Of a stretch of DNA of 64,000 nt, positions 11,804 through 23,793 are shown in pieces; position 1 is the stretch's first letter; each line of letters opens with the position of its first letter. The position numbers were made by a program, and so were the translations under genes. This stretch comes from Dryas octopetala (taxonomy: Eukaryota; Streptophyta; Magnoliopsida; Rosales; Rosaceae): the NCBI GenBank assembly GCA_963921425.1, contig OY992832.1, positions 32,631,475-32,695,474 on the forward strand, written 5' to 3'. A model generated the notes under the pieces. That model searched no databases and had not been told where the DNA came from. It saw nothing but the letters and a program-made list of their open reading frames with translations.

Positions 11804-14800
11804 TCACATGTTAGCCGGTTTAAGCTTAATTAGCTCCCTCAAAACATCTTTGAGTGGTTCGTTGAGCCTGCTTCTCTTAGCCTAGAAGAAAAAACCTATT
11901 ATAAGCTAGCAGCTTCAAGTGGATGGAAAAACAAGATGATATGGAATTAGTCAAGTGCAAATTGACAACCTCAAATAGCTTCAAGTAAGCACAATTGGTA
12001 AGTATGAATACTATACAGTAGAATTGAAGTATGAATACTACGCAGTAGAACTGAAGTATGAATATTATGTTGTAGAACTGAAGTATGAATATTATGCTAC
12101 CCAGTATAATTTTCATTAACTTTAACAACTCCATAGGGAAACTAATAGTTGACATATTATAATAGGCAGCTAGAAAGCCTGCATGCACAGAAATGACAAA
12201 ATCCCGAGAGATTGGGAGAACTTGTCTCTTATTACTCACTCGAATCATTCGTCACTCCAAAGCAACCCCCATAAAACGGAAGGGATTTTAATTTTTACAC
12301 TTAATAACCATTTTGCCCTTTAAAATATGACCTCTATGTCAAATTGGCCCGTCAATAAAAAAAAATACAGCCAATTTAGATATCAAACTTTTAAAAATAG
12401 GCCAATGTGGGTCTCTCCGTCAATTCCCTAGGTTTGCATCCAAATTTTTATCCATCCAAAACAAAATCAAATAAAGAAAAAAAAAAGTTTGTGGGCCTCT
12501 CCCTTCCCCACCCGAGCCTACCAGCCTCACCCCACCTTCTCATCCCTGGTGGCCCCTCCACTGCCGGCAACTTCCTCTCCTTTCTCTCTTTTCCCCCTCC
12601 TCTCTCTTTCCCTCTCTCTCTCTCCCTCTGATCACGAACGAAGCCTGGATTTGAAAATGGGATGGGCTAAGCTAATTGTTTTACTTTAGTGACAAGATTT
12701 TATTAAAATTTTGAATTTGCTTTTTTGGCATTCCCTATATTTGCACAACCTGTTAAAAAGATTTTAATCAACCAAATTTACAAGATTCTAAAAAATTAAA
12801 CTCCAAATTAACAACCAAAGCACTAAAACAACCCAAAAACTAACAACCATATATATATTTGCAGTAAGTTTACCCCCAAATTAAAACCCCAATTTGAACC
12901 CTAAATTTAAATATCAAATTTAAACCATAAATGAAACCTGAAACCGATATCTTAATTGAACTCTTATTTCATCAATCATCATCAATTAGAAAAAAATACT
13001 AAAAAGAAAAGAGAAGATAAATATTTCAAATTGTGAGTAACTGGAAGTCTGGAAGGAGACTGACTGAGAGGCTCACTCAAGAGAAGAGAGACAAGACTGT
13101 CAGAGTAAGAGGAAAAGGGAACAAGTTGAGAGATTGACAAGCGATTACAGGGGAGAGGATGAGTGAAAACGTCATTCTCTATCTTAGTTGAGTTGAGTGA
13201 GAGTTCTCATTTGGACGAAGTGTTTGATGTATGTCTTGTTAGTAGTCTGGGTAGGTTGTGTTTGGGAAATAGACTGGGCTAGGCTAGGCTTTAGGATTAG
13301 AAATATAGTAATATTTTTTTGTTTAACAAACTTTTGGGCTGGGTTAAAGCGCACCCAGCCTCCAACATAGCTCCGTCCCTCTGCTCCTAAAGGGCCTAAA
13401 ACCCCAGCAAAGAAGCAGTTGAGGCCCTCAACGAGTTTCCGACAAAGAAGATTTCAACAGCAGAGCGTCCAATTTTGCTCCAGAAAAACTGGTTGACACC
13501 GCCATTGACCACCATTGAAAGGAGTGGGTGTGTGGGATTAGAATTGGAAGAAAAAAAAGGACAGGGAGGTGGGATGGCTATGAAAGAAAGCCATCCTTCA
13601 TATCCAGCTCGCAATTGTTCTAAGATTCTGGCTGTGAAGTAAATAAAAGAAAGACGGGGAAATGTGATGGCTGTGAAGGCCTGGTTTGGGTCTCCCAAGG
13701 TGGTGCTGGGGTCTTCCACGAGGAGGTGGTGCTGGCGAAGACAGTTTTGCACTTTTTTTTTTATTTAAAAAAAAAAAAAATTTGATAGAAGGAAATTTGG
13801 ATGAAAACCTTTGAAATTGATGGAGGCCCACCTTGGCCTATTTTAAAAAGTTTGATACCTAAATTGGCTAAATTTTTACTAGAGGGGCATTTTGTCACAG
13901 GGGTCATAATTGAGGGGAACAAATGGATATTAAGCCTAATTTTTCTGAATCTCACCCCTTAAGGATCAGGAAATATTGACATTCCAATAAGAGATTGGAG
14001 GACTACAATTTTGCAATTGCAATTATTTCGAGGAATGAATACAACATATGCTTTATTTAGCTTTTCATCAAACATAAGCAAACCTTTGACACAAATAAAA
14101 ACACTAACGTATATTCCTGACTAGGAACTAACACATAAATAGAAAGGAAAAAAGGAATCTTATATATTCACATTACCATGTATGTAGATCATTAATGACC
14201 GAAAAGGAAATAAATAGGTTTATTCTAATAATACTAGCACAACAAATGTAAATATTAAAGTACCTTCAAGGACGGGACTAGAGCAAAAGCTTCATCAGAG
14301 GATTCTGGACAAACATTGGCAATCACACTTATCTGCGGAAAAAAAAAAAAATAATACAATCAGAACCATTGCTTAAATTTTGTCAACTAAAACCAAAGGT
14401 TGAGAGTGTAACCTCGCCATCTGACACACCATATTTAGTAAGAGTCCTAATATTCAAGTTAAGAGTGCAATGGCAGAGAAAGATATTTATCTACATGCAA
14501 ATGTATAAACTTTGAGGAACAAAATCAAGCATGCACGTACACACACGCCCATGCACATATAAATTACAAGGAACAAATCAAGGATACTCAAGAACTCGTC
14601 TAACAGATTGGGGATCTGCATAGTGGGGGCCTCTTTTGGCGTACTGCAGTCCCTTGTCAAATGATCTGAAAACAAACAATTTATAATACTTCATATACAC
14701 ACAATAAACATCTGACTGCTATAACCAATTTATTAACTTCATTCTTACACTGGGAGTTTAATAGTAGAATCTTTAGACAATACAACCATCTGCTCTTGGA

Positions 14801-15788
14801 TTCCTTGTAATATATCTACAGCCTCACAGTCCATAATACATTTGGCACCCTTTGGCAGTTCTACATTCATCAAGAAACATAACAATATCATAGTGTTCAA
14901 TTAAAAAATATTTAATTTGTGAGATACGTTTAGAGATTTGCAAAAACCAATATACTATAGGAAAATGAAACACATAACATTTAGCACTGACTACTAAGAT
15001 ACTATACTAGTCAGTAAATATTTGATTAGTAAATAGACATCACAGTTTACATCAGAAATATGCTTTAAAGCTAAGGAAAGTGCTGACCCTGCTCAATTTT
15101 GAGCTCCAGTGGTTGTGATTCTTTCTTTCCACCATGAACACCCTTGTTTCCTTTTCCCCCCTTGCCCGAATCATCTAAAAAATCACATTTTTTGTCGAAA
15201 GAAAGCGAATAAAATATTAGTTCAGTAACATCAAATATAAAAGTGACCAAAATTAAATAGAACAATTTTATATAATAAGAAACCTTTCGGTGAAAAAGCA
15301 GCTGGCTTATCGGATTTTGACTGAAATTTAGGTTTAGGATCACGCAAACCTGACAATGTAAGAACCAACATTTTAGATTTTCAGGATTGAAGAAGATAGG
15401 CACATGCATGACACGCGAACCCCAGTGACTAAAATGTGAGTTAAAGGGGAATGAATGAATAGCGAGTGATAGAAACATGATGAACCTTCCTCGAACTGCA
15501 CACCCTTCTTGGACTTTGTTGAGCTATCATCCTTCCCTTTCAAGGGTTTCAAGGGAGCTACACAAATAGAATCATCTCATGTCTTAACTCTTAAGAAATC
15601 AACATAAAAAAGAAAAAATCCATTTGAAGAATGCCAAGAGAGTAACATTACAATTTTAACAAAAAAGAACCAAGGAAAGTAGAAGAGTGAAGAGAAAACA
15701 GACCATCCTTAACAGGAGTAGATTTGAGTGAAGATTTTACTCCTTTGCCAGTAGCCAAAGAAAACCCTTTTCCCCCTTTCTCCGACAT
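11804..15788 (-). CDS. NRPD4: NRPD4/NRPE4 (RDM2), shared Rpb4-like subunit of RNA polymerases IV and V
   Basis: Nine coding exons on the minus strand: 15788-15704, 15557-15486, 15349-15284, 15174-15088, 14860-14749, 14665-14588, 14446-14413, 14332-14264 and 11881-11804. They total 681 nt (226 aa) with every phase agreeing. The start MSEKGGKG matches the Arabidopsis NRPD4 start as I recall it. A Lys/Ser-rich variable region runs to about residue 103, followed by an Rpb4 domain with KCIMDCEAVDIL, LPVSFDKGLQYAKR, DPQSVRRVLETL, YGVSDGE and VIANVCPESSDEA. The fourth subunit of Pol IV and Pol V acts in the nucleus in RNA-directed DNA methylation. The last intron (14263-11882) is 2.4 kb and holds a TIR element. 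The last exon has a possible second acceptor 6 nt downstream (start 11875), which would drop Ala-Lys. The gene looks intact. Arabidopsis NRPD4 is about 205 aa. Confidence 0.93.
12282..13945. mobile_element. TIR element inside the last intron of NRPD4
   Basis: Diverged inverted arms of about 135 bp, left about 12282-12420 and right about 13805-13945, share 'agccaatttag', 'atcaaactttt' and 'ataggcca'. C-rich sequence with pyrimidine runs sits inside the left arm (12495-12630), the same plan as other elements here. Open frames on either strand of the interior show no known domain. No certain target duplication was found. Arm divergence suggests an older insertion than the one at 10073. Confidence 0.7.
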
Positions 15789-15953
15789 CACTAGTTTTTC
15801 AGCAACTCCACCGAAAGTTGTAAACACCCTTTTCACTATTCGCTGTAGAAAACCTCAGAACATAAAAATGAAAATAAATAAATTAAGAAAAAAAACAAAA
15901 ACAAAAGAGGGGAAGGGGGTTTTAGATACACACAAACAGAAAGTACCCTAAAC

Positions 15954-16100
15954 CACCGGCGGAACCACACTTGGGCTACCATGGGCCTGTAGCCCAGGTA
16001 GCCTTTTTGAAAAAGAAGGCTTATCATCACTGGCGGAACCACATTTGGGCTACCATGGGCTGTAGCCCAGGTAGCCTTTTTGAAAAAGAAGGCTTATTAT
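15954..16100. repeat. Tandem duplication of a 74-bp unit upstream of NRPD4
   Basis: Unit 1 (15954-16027) and unit 2 (16028-16100) differ at only a few bases. Each contains a self-complementary core (gggctacc, atgggc, gcccaggtagcc). The first unit starts 166 bp upstream of the NRPD4 start codon, in its promoter or 5' UTR. The unit resembles the end of a TTF-type hAT element ('ggcggaacca'), but the identity is uncertain. Confidence 0.8.
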
Positions 16101-16104
16101 GTGT

Positions 16105-17340
16105 AATGTATATGTATAGCCCACCCCATTAAATATGATTTAGCCCAATCTTTTTTAGTTTTAGCCATATTTTTTAACTTTTTTAAATCTTGAACTCCTT
16201 CAATTAATCACATTTAGTTTAAAAAAGAAGAGGAAACGACACATTCAATAAAAAAAAAAAAAAAGTAGGAAACGACACACTCTGTTCCAATTCTCAAACC
16301 CAGTAAAACCTTAAACCTCAAAACCATAATTTGTCCAATTTGGAGGCAGCTCTGCGTGCACGTATGACCAGGTTTGTTTGCACGTGTATGGAGATTACTC
16401 CGCACATGTGTATGGCCAAGATATTTACTTGCCTGTGCAATGCAGAAATTATGCACAGGTGTATGGCCAAGTTCATCCGGATACTAGTATGGTTTGAGTT
16501 TTCAATATCAATGTTTTAAAACATCAATTTACAAAAATGTTTTCAATTGATATTCATACTTAGTTCAAATTTGATATTTTTCAGCTTGAGCAATTTTATT
16601 GTTTTTCAGACTACTGAGGATTTATTTAAGACGAAAGAAGGTAGAGGATATTGGTTTCAGTTTCACATTTTTATTATTACTTTAAGGTTAATTTCCAGCA
16701 TGAGATTTTAGCATTGAGTATGACATCTTTTAAAGTTTGATTTACAATAGTCTGATTTGCATAATGCATAAGGGAACTTTGATATTTTTAGAGTTTGGAT
16801 TCTTGTTTGAGCATTCAGTATATGATTTATCATCAAACATGATATCTTTTAGAGGCTAAATTTCTAGTTGAATGATTTATTTATAAGATGCATATATATG
16901 ATGATTATTTATTCATTTTGCATTGAATCTTTTCAAGATTTCTCCATATTTCATATTTTTTAGATTTCCTATGTAGCAGGAAAGGTTTACAAATTTTGAT
17001 ATGATGTTTCAAAAATGGTTTTATAAAACGAGTTTTAAAGCGAGGGACTTTCAAAGAGAATGAGCAGTTTTATAAAATGGTTTTCAAATGAAAGGTTTTG
17101 AAGTCTATTTTGTCCCCTCATTGAGAGTTTTTTCATGTTTTGTTTTTAATGTTTCCCCCCAGGTATTAGTGAACGCTGAGGTCGGATCGCACCACGTCGA
17201 GACATTCTAGTTCTTATTTTCTGCCCTATTGGTGTTGTGGAAATCAAAGTGCCTTCTTGTACTTATTAAAATGACTAGTGATTGTAAATCCTTATTAGTT
17301 ATGCTCTGAGTACTTAATGAGGTTGAAGTTGGCTATTGAA
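16105..17340 (+). mobile_element. Fossil Gypsy-type LTR remnant
   Basis: Non-coding sequence with the texture of a chromovirus-type LTR, most clearly the 3' part at about 17150-17230 ('aacgctgaggtcggatcgc'). No coding domain remains. Borders are not defined and it is old and broken. Confidence 0.35.
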
Positions 17341-17499
17341 ATTAGAAATGTTATTTGACTTTTTGACAGGTAGGATTGTTCAATTTACAGGGGAGGCCGG
17401 TGCTGCCGAATATTTGGTAAGATTTCTCACTTAGAGTGACATACCTATAAAGATCATAAGGATGTTTTAGGTTAGTGGGCTGACACCCTATCGGTGTTG

Positions 17500-19850
17500 G
17501 ACCCCACAGGCTCTCCTTAGGTTCCAGAGTGGAATATGGGGTTGGTCCTATTAAAGGGTTTCTCTGGTTTTCTTTACAATGTTGCGAGTGTTGGGTCTTT
17601 GCATGGGATCTCTGTGGCTCCGTTGTCTCCGTCGACCTCCCATCTCTTTTTCGCTGATGACAGCATGTTGTTTTTTGATGCTTCGGTGTAGGCATGTAAC
17701 AATTTGAAGGCAATTTTTAGTCAATACTAGGCGGCTTCAGGTTAAATGATCAACTTACATAAGTCTTCCATTTCCTTCTCTCCCCATACTCTGGCGGCTA
17801 TTATGGCTTAATTGAGTGATTTTTTGCAAGTTCTGATTATGCATTTTCATATAAAATATTTAGGGCTCCCTACCATTATGGGGCGTTAGACGACAGAGGC
17901 TTTTGATGGTTTATTTGACCGGTTGCGAACGTTTGTCTGGCTGGAATGATAAACTTCTTTCTAAAGCGGGTAAGGCTGTCTTGATAAAAACAGTTGCTCA
18001 GGCTATCCCAGCTTACGCTTTGAGTACATTCAAGATTCCGGCTCTGATTTGTGACAAATTGAATTCTCTTACGGCTAACTATTGGTGGTTTGAGATCCAT
18101 TGGATGCGTTGACTTAAAGTTTGTCAACCTAAAGAGGAGGGGGGTTTGGGCTTTCGAGATCTCCAGACATTCAACAAAGCCATGGTGACCAAGCAAGGCT
18201 AGCGTCTTTTACAGAATTCAGATTCCCTTGTTCCTCATGTTTTGAAGGCCCGGTATTTTCCTTCCACTACTTTTCTTGATGCTTCGAAGGGTCGGGAGTC
18301 CTCTTTTATTTGGTGTTCCTTGTTTTGGGGAAGAAAGCTTCTTTTAGTTGGGTTGCAGAAACAAGTGGGGAATGGGGATGATACTTTTATGAGTTAATTA
18401 CATTAGACCCCTGAGGTTTCAAAACTGTTGCATATAACCCCCTATAGTGAGACGAAAAATGATGATAAAGTTTGCAAAAAGACATGATAAGGGGTGAAAT
18501 AGCCTAATAAGATTACTCAAGGTGTAAGGTCCAATCTCAATACAAATATTTTTTTTTGTTTATTTATTGTTTTCTCTTGTAGGGGTTATATGCAATAGTT
18601 TTGAAATCTCAGGGGATGTACGTGTAATTTTTGAAATTTCAGGGGTGTATGTGAAAAGATAATAAACTTTAGGGGGTGTAAGTGTAATTAACTTATACTT
18701 TTATTTATGGTGAAGCCTGGCTGGTCCGTGATCATAATTTCTGTGTTCTTTCCCGTCTAGTACTACCTTGGGATGCCGCTGTGAGTTCTCTCATTACGGA
18801 ATATGGGAGATGGAATGGGGCTTTTATTTTCGGTCATTTTAGTCCGGAGGATACCGTGCCAATTCTGAATGTTCTTCTTGGTTCACCTTATTCTCGGGAT
18901 AGATGGATTTGGAATTTTGCACCTTCTGGTACGTTTACAATCAATAGTGCTTATCAAATGGGTCTTCGGCTTCTTCTTGCCAAAGAGGGTATTGGGTTTA
19001 CTTATAATCCTCAAGCTATAAAATCATTTTGGCGTCAGCTTTAGGGTTTGCATGTTCCTGCTAAGGTACATTTATTTTTATGGCGCATTGTTACCAATGG
19101 CTTGCCATGCATGGCTCATCTTTATGCACGTACAGTAGTGCCTCAAGATGCTTGCTTGTTTGAGGTGTTGCGCTGCTTCTGAGACCTATTTACATTCTCT
19201 TTGGTTCTGCAAGTTGGCACGCAAGGTATGGAAATGCTTCCCTTCTTTCTCCTCTATTCGTGGTTGGCAAGGTTTGGATCTTGGTAGTTTGCTTGAACTT
19301 TGCTCTTCTTGTTTGTCTTCGGTTGAGTTGGAGCAGTTTGTTATTATCTTATGGCGTCTCTTGTATGAATGCAATGCTTTTGTGCATCATAAGAGGACTA
19401 TCCCAATTGAACAGGTCTATGAGGTGGCGTTGCGTTATCATGAGGAATTTGGGGCTGCTCAACGTCCAGCTAAGGCTAAGATGGTGCAGCCGAAGGATAG
19501 TTGGCATGTTCCGCCGGTGTTGAGGTGGCTTTGGCCCTTCCTCTTACTGGGATTGTCGTCTCTCGTTTTAAAAATGTGGATGTGGATTTGGCTTTTGATG
19601 GACATTTTTTGGATAAAGCTAAGGATCTATGGTGTCTTTTTCGAATTCCTTGTGTAAGTTTGTGCCTCGGTCTTGTAATGAGGCTGCTCATTTACTTTCA
19701 TGCCATGCTCTCCATTGTGCTTCTGTTCAAAGTTGGGGGTCTTCTGTCCCATCTTGGCTTGAAGCACAAGTGTTGTTGGATTCCCCCTCTTCCTAGTTTA
19801 TTAATGCAAAGCTCGTCTTCGATCACAAAAAAAAATAAAAAATGCTTCCT
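17500..19850 (+). mobile_element. Decayed L1-type LINE, 5'-truncated
   Basis: Plus-strand pieces of a plant L1-type pol gene. The reverse-transcriptase active-site block FADDSMLFF lies near 17650, followed by LGLPTIMGR (17860), the SGWNDKLLSKAGKAVLIKTV block (17937) and, after an inserted TIR element, the RWIWNFAPSGTFTINSAYQ and PAKVHLFLWRIVTNGLP zinc-binding region typical of RVT C-termini (18900-19110). An RNase H-like tail (19500-19660) ends in an A-rich tail near 19827. The frame is broken many times by stops and shifts, and the endonuclease and the start of the reverse transcriptase are absent. The exact 5' end and a target duplication were not found. Confidence 0.85.
18391..18694. mobile_element. 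304-bp TIR element inside the LINE, 10-bp TSD
   Basis: It begins GAGTTAATTACA and ends TGTAATTAACTT. Exact 10-bp copies of ATACTTTTAT flank it at 18381-18390 and 18695-18704. Each half holds 'ttgcatataacccc'-like and 'tttcaaaactgttg'-like phrases in inverted order. A related copy lies at 47253-47608. Because it splits the LINE, it is younger than that element. TSD length and TIR form suggest the Mutator superfamily. Confidence 0.88.
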
Positions 19851-19914
19851 CATTTGTATTAATTATGCAAGACACCTAGCGCACATACCTAGCTATATAT
19901 CCACTTTGGTGTGC

Positions 19915-20410
19915 AAAAATCAGCCGGACCAAACCGCTAAAAACCGGTTTAGTTTGGTTTGGTCAATGAAAAGTCAAGAAGTCAAACCAAAGCGAACCTA
20001 ACCATTTTTACCGTTTAGGTTGCGGTTTGAAATTTCTACAAACCGGACCGTTCATTATATTTTTAATTTTTTTTTATATGTGGCATATTGTGATAGGACT
20101 TTCATAGTTGTTTGTTTACTTGATACATATTTTTATATTGATATTATTGCATATTTTATTGTTTTGTTAGTGTAAATTGTACATTTGAATGTTTTAGTGA
20201 ATTTATTTCAAATTTAATAATTAATTATTTGGTTAGCACTAGACTGCTAGTTGAATTCAAAGTTTTTTTTTTTCACACAAACCGGTATGAATGGCTTGGT
20301 TTGATTTGGTTTACAAACTATTTTTGTGTCAAACCGGACCGAACCGTTAAAAATTATTGGTTTGGTTTCCAATTTGATGTCAAAACCGGGCCTAATAGGA
20401 CCGCACCCAC
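19915..20410. repeat. GGTTTGG/CCGGT-rich repeat, likely a non-autonomous DNA element
   Basis: Repeated short words (aaccggt, ggtttggt, ccggacc) at both ends around an AT-rich centre. This composition is common in small plant hAT-like elements and resembles the element at 42105. No clean TIR or TSD was established. The following 20410-20960 is AT-rich with repeat texture and shows no gene. Confidence 0.4.
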
Positions 20411-20963
20411 CCATAGTGGAAATTTTGAAAATTTCATGAAAAGTCTGAAAATGTCACCGATATCATCGAAATTATCACAAAAATTTGATGTTATAGTGCT
20501 AAAATTTCCTCTGACCAAAAAATGAAATTTTTGCCCAAAATTTTGAAATTAAAGACCATGGGTAGTGGTGCTTAGTCATGAGGAATCCTTGGGGCCTGAT
20601 GGTGAGCTTGTGGAAGAGATCAGAATTGGAGTTTGTTTTGTTCAATTTCTATTTGCTATCAACCTCGTAGTTGTAACGCTGTTTTTGGAAGGAAAGAATG
20701 GCTTTTTTTGGCTCTCTTATTATATCCAAGATGATGTATCTTCCTGAGAACCTGATCGCCATCTTCGTCCAAAAAAATAAAAATTAAAAGAAACTAGCTA
20801 TTTTGACATTTCCTAGGGAAAGAACCCTTTACTAGCACAAATGTTGTAAAGGGCACATAATATTGTTCAGAACTAATGCATTTAAAAAAAAAAAAAAAAA
20901 AAACAGTTAAATTACAACAAGTGCAGATTGCAGAGGGAAGAAGGATGTTTGATGATATTTTTG

Positions 20964-23322
20964 CTACCTGTCTTTGCCTTTGTCGCGGCCATGGTCTGAT
21001 CTACTTCTCCTTTGTATCATCTTCTTAGCGTCCAACTTGGTCCCCGCTGATCCATTATCTAGTTCTACTTGTTCAATTTCTCCTCTCACAACCTTTCTTT
21101 CCATTTCCAATGGCAGCTTTCCGTCTGATCTTTTTGCTTGTTGATAATCTTTTTTCCCACTACTGAATTTTTCATGATCAGCTGCTCCTAATTTCAGCTT
21201 ACCACCATGATTCTCTAATTCCCTACTTGTAGCCGTTGGTGTTTGTTTTCCTCTGGAAAATAGTTCCGGGGATACTATAGGCTGCAGCTTATGATGATGA
21301 TCAGTTGCTGACTTGGAAGCTGATCTCTCTTGTTCAAAGAAGAGGACTTGCACAACAGTCCTCAATGGTAGCCGCTCATTTTTGACAGCATGACCGCGTA
21401 CTTCCGGCGACAACTTCTGGCAGTCTAAAATGCGGCAGAGGCGCTTCTTCTCTGCCTTGCTCACATCATTGTGCTCCTGCTTAATCAGTAATAAGCGAGA
21501 GTGAATTTACAACAGCTAGCAAGAAAATTAATTAATTATGCATCGATCATATATGCATGCATGGTACTTAATTTAATTACCTTGAGATAAATGTTAATAG
21601 CCTTGTAGATGTCATCATGGCTTTCCCTTGCAATATCTGGAAAAGCTTCAGCCAGAGATACCACTTTTAATACCGGCATGTTCACATCCTTAGCAACCAC
21701 TTGAAGGTAAGAATCAATGAGTTTCCCAACCTTTCTCATTGTCATTAAAAAGTGGTTGTTCTGGTGTGCATCTGCAGGAGAATATTGTCTTCTCCATAGA
21801 ACCAAGAAACTTTCTACCACTGCCAAAACCAAGTCAATGTCATAAAATTGTGGGTCATTGGGTGAGTGTGAAGAAAAAAGCAGGTCATCCACTGTTGCCT
21901 CTTCAAGTTGTAGACTGCATCTCCGCAATAGTTCAGTCTTTGCCACTGGAGAGACTCCTAGATAATTTGCAATTTTAAGAAGCCTTAGCAAGAAACCGAC
22001 TGAAACGGATCCCTTATCTCCAGGAATCATACTCACAATGGCATCAACAATTCGTCGATTCTTTTCCATCACTTCCTGATCAGACGACGCTACTAGTCCT
22101 CCTGATGAATTGATCTCTGGTAGCCATCGACAAGCATAGACATGTAAAGCTTCCCCAATCAGCTGTGGTGGCAGCATATACGTCGATCGAACGGCAGTAA
22201 TTATGCATCGAAATAGGTCTATATCAAGGTCTGATATGTCCTCTGTCCACCAATCCTTGGGGACAGAGTGATGGTGCTTCTTGGTGTAACCAGGTCTAGT
22301 ATAAGTGTAGGACCATGTGACCTGCAAAGCAAAGCAAAGGTACTATCTTTATTTTGACAATTAATTAGCAACTGATATATAGAAGATGAATATAGACATA
22401 TATGTTAGACCTTTGGAGAGGGTGTGAGGATCTTTTCAACAATTGAATCAATGCACTTTCTGATGATTCCAAGATTGTCAGACCACTCGGGCAACTTAAC
22501 AGTGGTCTGTAGTGTGACAATGGAGTCTTTCCAACCTTGAAGAATACATGAATTCAGGAAGGCCTCGAGTTTTACCACAAAATTTCCCTTTTCTACTGAT
22601 TCAGTCATTCGAAGGAACTTAGCAGCACAAAATGCAGGCACAAAGTTATGGGCACTGAGATTGATTGTGATCCCATAACAGAACTTAGCACACAATTCGA
22701 AAGCATCTTCGCCTCCTGGAATATCATGAAGCTCGATGCTCACCTTCTCGGAATCACCAGAACCAGAGCAAAGCCGTTGCAAGAGCCCACATTTCGAAAC
22801 AAGTGCGAACTGCAGCTAAGAAAACCCCACAATAATTAACTTGCTTATTTGAACAAGAACAAGCATTGATCCACATGCACATTAGCACAAAAAATCAAGC
22901 TACATTATTATTTCTTATCAATTACCAATCCATCCCTAAGACCATACCTTGTGGAGAAGATAACGGATGTTGTTAATTTGTATGTGAAGGTCGCTGGCTA
23001 CATCTGTAATCACGGTCCTACATTAATTATAGTCATCAACACAAAATCCATCAGTTTTTTCAAGTTCCAATATTAAAAAAAATTCAGTGCACACCTTTAA
23101 TTTTAACAATTTCAGTACTATATATGTCAGAACATATGGAAAAATTGATCTAATTTATACATTTTGTTTAACGAGTTAAGTAATTGTCATTCATGATTCA
23201 TCTATATATGAATAGAAAATTACTATTGTGGAACATAACAACTCATGTAAATATAATTAGTACCTGGTAGCTTCTTCTGTGTAGAAGGTGTCCGGCTTGG
23301 TCCCAATTTTCATAAACTTCAT
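20964..23322 (-). CDS. BTB/POZ and NPH3 domain protein, At5g47800 type
   Basis: Five minus-strand exons: 23322-23264, 23017-22948, 22809-22411, 22321-21581 and 21476-20964, giving 593 aa with all phases agreeing. The conserved start is MKFMKIGTKPDTFYTEEATR. A BTB domain follows (about residues 28-125, SDLHIQINNIRYLLHK and LHDIPGGEDAFELCAKFCYG). The NPH3 domain (about 200-473) opens with DWWTEDISDLDIDLFRCII and closes with CRILDCQKLSPEVRGHAVKN and LRTVVQVLFFEQ. The tail is basic and Ser-rich (RRSRSD). NPH3/RPT2-family proteins are plasma-membrane-associated adaptors for CUL3 ligases in phototropin or auxin-transport signalling; the role of this clade is not well established. The C-terminal RGKQTPT and the N-terminus fit At5g47800 as I recall it. 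The gene looks intact. Confidence 0.93.
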
Positions 23323-23719
23323 TTTGGGAATATGGTCTATATTTTCCTATTTACAGATAAAAATCAAATAACAACGGTCCTCCCTTCAAAATTAAAAACT
23401 GATAGCTGCCCCTCTTGGATAATTTAATTCTGAAAAAAAAAAAATCAGACCCGAATTTAAATAATATTGCTCCTTTACTTGCGAATTAGTTAAAAGCTAG
23501 ATCCATGTAGATATCAAAAAATAAAACAAATTAATTGGGTTTGCAGAAGAAGAAGAAGATAAAAGAGAAGACAAATAAAGTAAAAAGCATGATATGTATA
23601 TCCTGTCGAAATTAAAGCTGTATACACATGTGAAATTCAATAAAAAAAAAATGTGAAAGTCAACCATTAAAATTAAGAATGAAATTGTGAATTGAAGTAG
23701 GCCTAGCCAGCTTTATTAC

Positions 23720-23793
23720 CTGATCGATCATCACCAGCTTTCATCCAAGGTGTGCGAGGACCCGCATTGTTCCGGCATATATATATATAGCAC
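23720..23793 (-). promoter_or_regulatory. TATA box and likely 5' leader exon of the NPH3 gene
   Basis: On the minus strand a run of TA dinucleotides (23790-23777) lies just upstream of a short segment ending in a GTAATA donor at 23720. That segment carries an ATG (MKAGDDRS) that could be an upstream ORF. With an acceptor just before ACCATATTCC it could instead add an in-frame N-terminal extension to MKFMKIG. I favour a spliced leader because family members start at MKFMK. Confidence 0.45.

Noticed and set aside
13396-13752. 118-codon open frame on the minus strand in the NRPD4 intron
   Set aside because: Inside the intronic TIR element, no homologue recognised, and not in phase with NRPD4 exons.
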